Origin: Phycisphaerae bacterium
Lineage (GTDB): Bacteria; Planctomycetota; Phycisphaerae; SM23-33
Assembly: GCA_030754715.1 (NCBI GenBank)
Contig: JASLZV010000095.1
Coordinates: forward strand, 1 to 6,978
DNA: 6,978 bases
Direction: 5' to 3'
Under the pieces are notes generated by a model. That model was not told the origin of the DNA, did not search any database, and saw nothing but the letters and a program-made list of their open reading frames with translations. This document shows, piece by piece, positions 1 to 5,138 of the stretch. Position numbers and translations under genes: made by a program. The number at the start of each line of letters is the position of its first letter. Positions within the stretch are counted from its first letter, which is position 1.

Positions 1-1254
1 CTGGAAGAAGCGATTATCTTCGGCCCGCGCTTCGTGGGTCAGGACGCCGAAGATATCGACCTTCGGCGCGGCGTCAGGCAGTATGCGGTCCTGTCGCTTG
101 AGGACGGAAACCTGTTCCACAAGAAGGTCAAACAGCCTCAGGCCCGGGTGACCACCAAGCCGCCGAGGCTCGCCACGTGGAAACGCATTCACGTCTGCCC
201 CGAGCCAGCCTCGGAGAACCTGGAGTGGCAGAAAATCGATCGCCCACGCGGAGTGGACCACCTCGGTGCGCACTACGGTTATGTGTGGTATCGGATCGAA
301 ATCAACCAGGATCGGGCCAGAAAACACAATCTCTTCCTGCCGCAGTTCGAAGATCGGGCCACCATCTACCTAAACGGCCAATTCCTGGGTACCTGGGGCC
401 GCGGCGCAGCCGCTGGCCGCCGGCCCATCCCTGCGGCATTCAAGAGGGGCAAAAACGTCTTGGCCGTCCTGGCCGACAACCTCGGGCGAAACTCTTCCGG
501 CACGCGGCTTGGCGAGCTCAAGGGCTTCCACGGGCACGTTTACGACGCCAGGTTGCTGAGGCCGCCCAAGGGGAAACTCAAACTCGCCGGACCGCTGAGC
601 CACCGAATCGTACCGCGCGCCATGGCCTACAGGTTGGGGCAATTGGAGGCCCAGCCCATCTGGCAGGCTGACTTTGCGATACCGTTGACCAGGGTCACAC
701 CCATCCATTTGTCCTTCGAGGGCCTGGGGCACCATGCAGCCGTCCTGTGCAACGACAAGCCGGCCGGGCTGTTTGTCGCTCACGGGCTGAACTACGGCGA
801 CGTGACGTTCGGTACGGCCTTGAGGCGGGGAAAGAACGTCATTCGAGTCCTGCTGTGGGGCGACGTGTCGCCCCACGCCACCGAGGCGCTGCGGTTTTAC
901 AGCCTCGCGGAAAACCTCACCGAAAAGGCCGCCTGGTCTTTTCGTCCCTGGGGCCCGCCGGCCGGCAGCGGGCTGTCCACGGGGAAACAGCGCCCCGCCT
1001 GGCACGCCTGCCGATTCAAATACGCCGGCAGGCCCACGCCCCTGTTCCTACAAATCTTCGGGGCGCAAAAGGGCCAATTGTTCCTCAACGGACACAACCT
1101 CGGGCGATTCTGGACCGTCGGGCCGCAGGGATACTACTACCTGCCCGAATGCTGGCTGGCTGCGGAAAATGAACTGCTGGTGTTCGAAGAGCAGGGGCGC
1201 TCCCCAACGCGCAGCAAACTCGTCCACCGTCCCCTGGGCCCATATCAGGAGTGA
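1..1254 (+). CDS. GH35-type beta-galactosidase, C-terminal part (5' end outside window)
   Basis: The frame is open from the first base, so the gene starts to the left of the window; an apparent GTG start at 34 is internal. About 417 codons are visible. Residues ~90-185 form a first beta-sandwich of the galactose-binding type (GYVWYRIEI, then IYLNGQFLGTWGRG at ~122-135). A second, similar segment spans ~215-290. The third, ~330-410, carries LNGHNLGRFW (362-371), then a GPQGYYYLP run and ENELLVFE, an arrangement typical of the C-terminal domain of GH35 beta-galactosidases. Family members hydrolyse terminal beta-galactosides of glycans and are often secreted. The catalytic TIM barrel with its two glutamates, and any signal peptide, would lie upstream, so activity cannot be judged. 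The stop is one base from the stop of the opposing kbl remnant. Family assignment is good; substrate is unknown. A related sandwich-bearing glycosidase is the main alternative. Confidence 0.75.
   Translation: MEEAIIFGPRFVGQDAEDIDLRRGVRQYAVLSLEDGNLFHKKVKQPQARVTTKPPRLATWKRIHVCPEPASENLEWQKIDRPRGVDHLGAHYGYVWYRIEINQDRARKHNLFLPQFEDRATIYLNGQFLGTWGRGAAAGRRPIPAAFKRGKNVLAVLADNLGRNSSGTRLGELKGFHGHVYDARLLRPPKGKLKLAGPLSHRIVPRAMAYRLGQLEAQPIWQADFAIPLTRVTPIHLSFEGLGHHAAVLCNDKPAGLFVAHGLNYGDVTFGTALRRGKNVIRVLLWGDVSPHATEALRFYSLAENLTEKAAWSFRPWGPPAGSGLSTGKQRPAWHACRFKYAGRPTPLFLQIFGAQKGQLFLNGHNLGRFWTVGPQGYYYLPECWLAAENELLVFEEQGRSPTRSKLVHRPLGPYQE
855..876. repeat. Perfect inverted repeat inside the GH35 gene
   Basis: GTGGGGCGAC, a GT spacer, then GTCGCCCCAC: two perfect 10-base arms. 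In RNA this would give a 9-bp GC-rich stem with a four-base loop. It lies within codons for W-G-D-V-S-P-H, between the second and third beta-sandwich segments. No T-run follows, so it does not look like an intrinsic terminator. Function unknown. Confidence 0.7.
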
Positions 1255-1255
1255 T

Positions 1256-1672
1256 TCAACAGGTCTTGTTCACCTTTGCGAAGGCGTCCATGGCCAGGTC
1301 GATGTTCTGGCGGCTGTGGCAGGCCGAGACCTGCACGCGGATTCGCGCCTTGCCTTTGGGCACCACCGGATAACTGAAGCCGATTACGTATATCCCCTCA
1401 TCCAGCAGCATCGAAGCCATCTTCGTCGCCAGGGCCGCATCGCCCAGCATGATCGGCACGATAGGGTGGTCGCCGGCGGGAATGTCAAACCCGCACTCGG
1501 CCATCCCGCCACGGAAGTAACGGGTGTTGTCCTCCAGCCGGTCGCGAAGTTCGGTGGATTCCGACAGGATATCCAGCACCGTCAGCGTGGTGGCCGCGAT
1601 CGCCGGGGCCAGAGTGTTGGAGAACAGATACGGGCGGCTGCGCTGACGCAGGAACTCGATGATCTCCTTTTG
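1256..1672 (-). pseudogene. kbl: kbl remnant: C-terminal third of 2-amino-3-ketobutyrate CoA ligase
   Basis: About 138 codons read [19 protein letters not shown], then LAPAI..., [38 protein letters not shown] and a short tail. This is a clear match to the C-terminus of glycine C-acetyltransferase (Kbl), the PLP enzyme that cleaves 2-amino-3-ketobutyrate with CoA to glycine and acetyl-CoA. The family is about 398 residues; roughly the first 255 are missing, including the TLGKALGG segment that holds the PLP lysine. No native start remains. The frame stays open upstream to about 1843, but that stretch does not resemble Kbl, and its lower part is the tdh 5' end read in another frame. The surviving codons show no stops or visible decay, which points to a recent deletion or to an assembly join. 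Confidence 0.85.
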
Positions 1673-1770
1673 AGAATCTTGATCCGCACATCGTTGGTGC
1701 CCACGGCGGGCACAGGTACGTCCTGAAGCCGCAGGCCCTCTTCGGCCTTGACCAACGCCTTCATCGTCAT
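1669..1770 (-). pseudogene. tdh: tdh remnant: first 34 codons of L-threonine 3-dehydrogenase
   Basis: The reading [15 protein letters not shown], then [19 protein letters not shown], matches the start of zinc-dependent threonine 3-dehydrogenase (E. coli begins MKALSKLKAEEG with a DVPVPELGHNDLLIKI block). The match stops right after IKILK, just before the TAICGTD segment that carries the catalytic zinc cysteine, so about 300 of ~341 residues are missing. The sequence then runs straight into kbl, one frame off. Translation from ATG 1770 would continue 28 codons in the wrong kbl frame and stop at 1582, giving a 62-residue peptide. Tdh oxidises threonine to 2-amino-3-ketobutyrate, the substrate of Kbl, so the two remnants come from one pathway and probably one operon, tdh first. 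Confidence 0.82.
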
Positions 1771-1776
1771 TCACGT

Positions 1777-1782
1777 CTCCTC
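1777..1782 (-). promoter_or_regulatory. Ribosome binding site of the tdh remnant
   Basis: On the minus strand GAGGAG sits six bases before ATG 1770 (12 before the ATG at 1764), which favours 1770 as the ancestral start. It is the clearest Shine-Dalgarno sequence before any start in the window, and it survives although the gene is broken. Confidence 0.65.
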
Positions 1783-1798
1783 GTTGCCTCGCTGCGGT

Positions 1799-1827
1799 AC
1801 TGTACGCAGCCGGATGTTCGCCCGCAA
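1799..1827 (-). promoter_or_regulatory. Weak candidate promoter for the tdh remnant
   Basis: Minus strand: TTGCGG (1827-1822), 17 bases, TACAGT (1804-1799), about 28 bases before the tdh start, within the 85-bp gap after alr. Matches to the sigma70 consensus are only partial (3/6 and 4/6). Read-through from alr is an equally good explanation for transcription. Confidence 0.22.
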
Positions 1828-1855
1828 GGGCCACGCGCTTCACGCACGCTTCGAG

Positions 1856-2992
1856 TCATTCCGCCAGCACCCGCCGGATACGCCCGCCCAGGCCGCAGGT
1901 GATCTCGTGGGGAATCGTGCCGGCCAGGCGGGCCAGGTTCTCCACGCTGTGCCGTGACGCCGGATCGGGCGAAATGATTTCCACCTCGTCGCCCACCCGC
2001 CCGTCCGGCACGTCGGTCAGATCGACGATGATCTGGTCCATTGAGACGCGTCCCCGCACCGGCGCGTCGCGCCCGCCCACACGCACCGACGTCTTGTTCC
2101 CCAGGCACCGCACGTACCCGTCGGCGTATCCCACCGACACCAGCCCCACCCGCCCGGGGCGGTCGAACGTGTACGTCAGCCCGTATCCCACGCGGCTGCC
2201 CGCGGGCAGGTCCTTGGTCTGCATCAGCCTGCCCGTCAGGCGAAGGGCCGGACGCAGCGGCAAGTGCGTATGCATCTGGTCGGAAGGCTGGTAGCCGTAT
2301 ACCGAGATGCCGGTGCGAACCATGTCGAAGTGCGATTCGCTCAGGTCGATCATCCCAGCGGAATTGGCCGCGTGAAGCATCAGGCCTTCACCCCGCACGC
2401 CGCCGCAGGCCTTGGCCGCTTGCCGGAAGTTGTCAATCTGCCGAAGGGCGTCGCTCTTGTCGGCCTCGTCGGCGGTGGCCAGGTGCGTGTACAGGCCGGT
2501 CAGTTGCAGCCCTTCCGTTCGGCGGATTTGTCGGATCAGACTCGGCGATTCGGTGTGCGGCACGCCCGATCGCCCCATGCCCGTGTCGATCTTGACGTGG
2601 ATGCGGGCCTTCATGCCGCCCTTGGCTGCCGCTTGTCCCACCAGTTCCGCCTCGGCTGCACTGACAAGCGTGAGTGTAACTGCTCGGGCGATCAGTTCGG
2701 CCACCGCCTCGTGTCCCCCCGGCCCCGGGGGGTAAATACAGGGCGAGAAAAACATCAGGATTTCACCCTTGTAGCCCAGATCTCGCAGTTGGATGGCCTC
2801 ACCTGGCCCGGCCACCGCCAGCCAGTCGGCCTCGCCTGCGATCACCTCCCACAGCACCGCCATGCCGTGTCCGTAGCAGTCGGCCTTGACGACGGCGCAC
2901 AGTTTGGTGCCCTCGGAGATATGGCGGCGGAATAGTTGCAGGTTGTGTCGCACCGCCGAGGACGAAATTTCCGCGATGAGATAATCTCTCAT
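1856..2992 (-). CDS. alr: Alanine racemase (PLP-dependent)
   Basis: Interconverts L- and D-alanine in the cytoplasm; D-alanine enters the peptidoglycan stem peptide. From ATG 2992 the protein has 378 residues, normal for the family. AVVKADCYGHG near the N-terminus holds the PLP lysine K36. HVKIDTGMGRSG (~132-143) contains the conserved arginine R141, YTHLATAD lies at ~168, MVRTGISVYG at ~224, and VGYGLTYT carries the second catalytic base Y270, followed by SVGYADGY. RVSMDQ (~315) and HEITCGLGGRI near the end are also typical. In-frame ATGs at 3016 and 3046 would add 8 or 18 residues unlike the family, and none of the three has a good ribosome binding site; homology favours 2992. It is divergent from asd, and the tdh/kbl remnants follow 85 bp downstream on the same strand, so they may once have shared a transcript. 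Confidence 0.93.
   Translation of the reverse strand: MRDYLIAEISSSAVRHNLQLFRRHISEGTKLCAVVKADCYGHGMAVLWEVIAGEADWLAVAGPGEAIQLRDLGYKGEILMFFSPCIYPPGPGGHEAVAELIARAVTLTLVSAAEAELVGQAAAKGGMKARIHVKIDTGMGRSGVPHTESPSLIRQIRRTEGLQLTGLYTHLATADEADKSDALRQIDNFRQAAKACGGVRGEGLMLHAANSAGMIDLSESHFDMVRTGISVYGYQPSDQMHTHLPLRPALRLTGRLMQTKDLPAGSRVGYGLTYTFDRPGRVGLVSVGYADGYVRCLGNKTSVRVGGRDAPVRGRVSMDQIIVDLTDVPDGRVGDEVEIISPDPASRHSVENLARLAGTIPHEITCGLGGRIRRVLAE
2715..2732. repeat. C6/G6 inverted repeat inside alr
   Basis: CCCCCC, GGCCCC, GGGGGG: six-base arms around a six-base centre, coding on the minus strand for P-P-G-P-G-G at residues ~88-93 of alanine racemase. This probably reflects a glycine/proline loop in GC-rich codons. 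The two homopolymer runs make it a place where sequencing or replication slippage could occur. Confidence 0.45.
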
Positions 2993-3058
2993 TTCCGTTC
3001 TGCCTGTTCGGGGCATATGATAAGGCAGGTGCGGCTGCAACTCCATTGCTGATACGCT

Positions 3059-3087
3059 TTGTTTGCCAGGGCCATCCCTGTTACAAT
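3059..3087 (+). promoter_or_regulatory. Candidate extended -10 promoter for asd
   Basis: TACAAT at 3082-3087 matches the -10 consensus in five of six bases and is preceded by TG plus one base (3079-3081), the extended -10 motif. A poor -35 (TTGTTT, 3059-3064) lies 17 bases upstream, as expected where an extended -10 compensates. Transcription would start near 3094, leaving a leader of about 55 bases before the asd start. Confidence 0.45.
3067..3080. promoter_or_regulatory. Small palindrome overlapping the asd promoter spacer
   Basis: CAGGG, CCAT, CCCTG: five-base arms with a four-base centre, abutting the -10 element of the predicted asd promoter. The position would suit an operator, but the arms are short and no known operator was recognised. 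Confidence 0.25.
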
Positions 3088-3104
3088 GTCACACCTGCCG
3101 CCTG

Positions 3105-3120
3105 CCCCCCCCCGTACGGG
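3105..3120 (+). other. C9 tract running into a 10-bp palindrome in the asd leader
   Basis: Nine consecutive C residues (3105-3113) overlap the perfect palindrome CCCGTACGGG (3111-3120). Both lie inside the predicted asd leader, 29-44 bases before the start codon, where a small stem could affect translation and the homopolymer could vary in length. Confidence 0.5.
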
Positions 3121-3148
3121 TGAGGCACAATAACACTATGGTGATGTG

Positions 3149-4156
3149 ATGACCATGCACGTAGCAATCATGGGCGCCACTGGCGTGGTTGGCGCCGAAT
3201 TCCTGAAGATCCTCCAGCAGCGGGATTTTCCGCTGGCGAGTTTGAAACTGCTGGCCAGTTCGCGATCGGCCGGAAGGAAACTCACGTTCCGCGGCGAGCC
3301 GCTTGTCGTGGAAGAACTCACCGCCGATAGTTTCGCCGGCGTGGACCTGGTCCTGGCGTCTGCCGGCGGGGCGATCTCCAAAAAGTTCGTTCCCTTCGCC
3401 GTGGAGGCCGGGGCGGTGGTGGTGGACAACACATCGGCATTCCGCATGGACCAGCAGGTGCCGCTGGTGATCCCTGAGGTCAACCCCCAGGACATCACCG
3501 GGCACAAGGGCATCATCGCCAACCCGAACTGTTCCACGATCATCATGAACGTCCCGATCTGGCCGCTGCACCAGGCCCACCCGGTGCGACGGATTATCGT
3601 GAGCACCTACCAGGCTGCCAGCGGGGCTGGGGCGGCGGCGATGGCCGAACTCCGCGCAGGCGCGCGGGCCGTGCTCGACGGCCAGGGCTTCACCCCCAAG
3701 GCGTTGCCTTATCCAGCCGCCTTCAACGTGTTCAGCCACGACTCGCCAATCGGGCCCGACGGCTACAACGAAGAAGAGACCAAGATGGTCTGCGAGACCC
3801 GCAAGATTTTCCATTGCCCCCAACTCCTGATCGCCGCCAGCTGTGTGCGCGTTCCGGTGCTGCGGGCGCACTGCGAGGCGATCAACATCCAATTTGACGA
3901 TCGGGTCGGAGAGGACGACGTGCGGGGAATTCTCGCCTCGGCGCCAGGCATACGAATCGTGGACGACCGGTGCAGGAACTATTTCCCCATGCCGATGGAC
4001 GCCAGCGACCAGGACGACATACTGGTAGGACGGATCCGACGTGACGTCAGCCAGCCCGACGACTGCGGCTTCGAAATGTTTGTCAGCGGCGACCAGATCC
4101 GCAAGGGCGCCGCCCTCAATGCGGTCCAAATCGCCGAGAGACTCTTGGCCCGCTAG
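3149..4156 (+). CDS. asd: Aspartate-semialdehyde dehydrogenase
   Basis: Reduces aspartyl-4-phosphate to aspartate 4-semialdehyde with NADPH, the branch point to diaminopimelate/lysine, threonine and methionine. The N-terminal nucleotide-binding motif GATGVVG lies at residues 9-15. ASSRSAGRKL follows, then FSAGG-like LASAGG, NTSAFRMD, and IANPNCST with catalytic cysteine C128. VRVPVLRAHCEAINI provides the catalytic histidine H241, and LVGRIRRD plus FVSGDQIRKGAALNAVQIAE close the protein. At 335 residues it has the usual length for the monofunctional bacterial enzyme. Starts at 3146 (GTG), 3149 (ATG) and 3155 (ATG) are all possible; none has a Shine-Dalgarno sequence, and I chose 3149 from family N-termini. 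It is divergent from alr and followed at 40 bp by truA, probably co-transcribed. Confidence 0.95.
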   Translation: MTMHVAIMGATGVVGAEFLKILQQRDFPLASLKLLASSRSAGRKLTFRGEPLVVEELTADSFAGVDLVLASAGGAISKKFVPFAVEAGAVVVDNTSAFRMDQQVPLVIPEVNPQDITGHKGIIANPNCSTIIMNVPIWPLHQAHPVRRIIVSTYQAASGAGAAAMAELRAGARAVLDGQGFTPKALPYPAAFNVFSHDSPIGPDGYNEEETKMVCETRKIFHCPQLLIAASCVRVPVLRAHCEAINIQFDDRVGEDDVRGILASAPGIRIVDDRCRNYFPMPMDASDQDDILVGRIRRDVSQPDDCGFEMFVSGDQIRKGAALNAVQIAERLLAR

Positions 4157-4196
4157 GGCACTTCACTTTGGAAGAGCCAGTGGTGAGCGTGTTCGC

Positions 4197-5015
4197 ATGA
4201 GTTGGAATTCACCCCGCCGAAACATCAAGTTGGTTATCGCGTATAATGGTGCGGCCTATCACGGCTGGCAGCGCCAGGCAGCCAGTATCGACACGGTGCA
4301 GCAGCGGATCGAGGATGCAGCTGCGCGCGTTGTGAAACACCCGGTGACGGTCTTCGCCACCGGGCGCACCGACGCCGGTGTGCATGCAGCCGGGCAGGCG
4401 GCCAACTTCTACACCACCAACCTCCGCATACCCACCGAGGCACTGCGCCGGGCGATCAATTCCCGCCTGCCCGGCGACATTGCCGTCTCCTCGGCCTGCG
4501 AAGTGCCCCAGGATTTCCACGCCTCCCGCTCAGCCGTCGGCAAGACCTACCGCTACCGCATCCATACCGGCCCGACGCGGCCGGTGGAACTCGCCCGGCA
4601 GGTGTACCATTACCCCCGACCGCTGGACGTGGAGCGGATGGCCGCCGCCGCCCGGTGGCTGATCGGCACGCACGACTTCCGCGGCTTTGCCACGACCGCC
4701 GAGCAGCGACAGGACACGGTCCGAACGATCTTTCGATGCGAAGTGGCCTGCGTGGACACCGAGATCCACATCACCGTTTGGGGTGACGGGTTCCTGTATA
4801 ATATGGTTCGCAACATCGTCGGCACGCTCGTGGAAATCGGCCGCGGACGCTGGGAACCGAGCCACATCGACACCATCCTGGCCGCCCGCGACCGCCGTCT
4901 GGCCGGCCCGACGGCCCTGCCCGACGGCCTGTCACTCATCTGTGTGCACTACGACAGCCGCTCGCTTGACATGTCGGCCCCGACGGGGCGCCAGGCTCCC
5001 TCAGGCGTGCTTTGA
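4197..5015 (+). CDS. truA: tRNA pseudouridine(38-40) synthase TruA
   Basis: Converts uridines 38-40 in the anticodon arm of many tRNAs to pseudouridine. The 272-residue protein shows NIKLVIAYNGAAYHGWQRQ at the N-terminus and GRTDAGVHA at ~56-64 with catalytic aspartate D59. KTYRYRIH lies at ~116 and HDFRGFAT at ~159. GDGFLYNMVRNIVGT (~196-210) runs into VEIGRG, and LPDGLSLICVHY closes the conserved part, all in family order. A tail of about 19 residues after HYD is not conserved as far as I can tell. The frame is open upstream into asd, but similarity begins only after ATG 4197. No Shine-Dalgarno is seen; the 40-bp gap after asd suggests coupled expression. Confidence 0.95.
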   Translation: MSWNSPRRNIKLVIAYNGAAYHGWQRQAASIDTVQQRIEDAAARVVKHPVTVFATGRTDAGVHAAGQAANFYTTNLRIPTEALRRAINSRLPGDIAVSSACEVPQDFHASRSAVGKTYRYRIHTGPTRPVELARQVYHYPRPLDVERMAAAARWLIGTHDFRGFATTAEQRQDTVRTIFRCEVACVDTEIHITVWGDGFLYNMVRNIVGTLVEIGRGRWEPSHIDTILAARDRRLAGPTALPDGLSLICVHYDSRSLDMSAPTGRQAPSGVL

Positions 5016-5047
5016 TGAGTAAGGCCCCGCCCGCCGGCCGCACGGCA

Positions 5048-5074
5048 ATTACGGGAGCAGGTCCTGACCGTAAT
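5048..5074. repeat. Nested palindrome between truA and the methyltransferase gene
   Basis: ATTACGG (5048-5054) and CCGTAAT (5068-5074) are exact reverse complements. Between them lies a second small inverted repeat, CAGG-T-CCTG (5058-5066). The whole can fold as a 7-bp stem with an internal loop and a short upper stem. It lies 33 bases after the truA stop and about 29 bases before the candidate promoter of the next gene. No T-run follows, so it is either a 3'-end stem for the asd-truA transcript or an operator. Confidence 0.4.
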
Positions 5075-5102
5075 CGGCGGGCTCGAACCAGGCACGCAAA
5101 AC

Positions 5103-5131
5103 TTGACCCCCAGTGGCGCTGCCGGTACTTT
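5103..5131 (+). promoter_or_regulatory. Candidate promoter of the methyltransferase, possibly leaderless
   Basis: TTGACC (5103-5108; 5/6 match), a 17-base spacer, TACTTT (5126-5131; 3/6 match). The expected transcription start, about seven bases downstream, falls at 5138-5139, on or next to the ATG at 5139. That would give a leaderless mRNA and fits the absence of a Shine-Dalgarno sequence. The -10 is weak. Confidence 0.35.
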
Positions 5132-5138
5132 CAACCAC

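Larger units (their letters stand above)
3024..3099. repeat. Wide inverted repeat across the alr-asd divergent region
   Basis: GGCAGGTG (3024-3031) and its exact reverse complement CACCTGCC (3092-3099) flank 60 bp that contains the predicted asd promoter. Two half-sites on either side of a divergent control region could bind a shared regulator. Eight-base arms at this distance can also occur by chance. Confidence 0.35.

Noticed and set aside
1667..1677. Programmed -1 frameshift joining tdh and kbl frames
   Set aside because: CTC AAA AGG AGA gives no acceptable re-pairing of P- or A-site tRNAs in the -1 frame, and the fused product would lack both active sites.
1256..1843. A single 195-residue protein covering the kbl remnant
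   Set aside because: Its first ~57 residues are tdh 5' and upstream DNA read in the wrong frame, so the apparent start is not a Kbl start.
3089..4129. 346-codon open frame on the minus strand opposite asd
   Set aside because: Shadow of asd, with low-complexity R/H/G/V-rich composition and no known motif.
4041..4196. 52-codon N-terminal extension of TruA overlapping asd
   Set aside because: Out-of-frame reading of the asd 3' end; TruA similarity starts only after ATG 4197.
5079..5095. Possible tRNA T-arm (GGTTCGAGCC on the minus strand)
   Set aside because: The flanking bases do not form a five-base T-stem, and no acceptor, D or anticodon arms are present.
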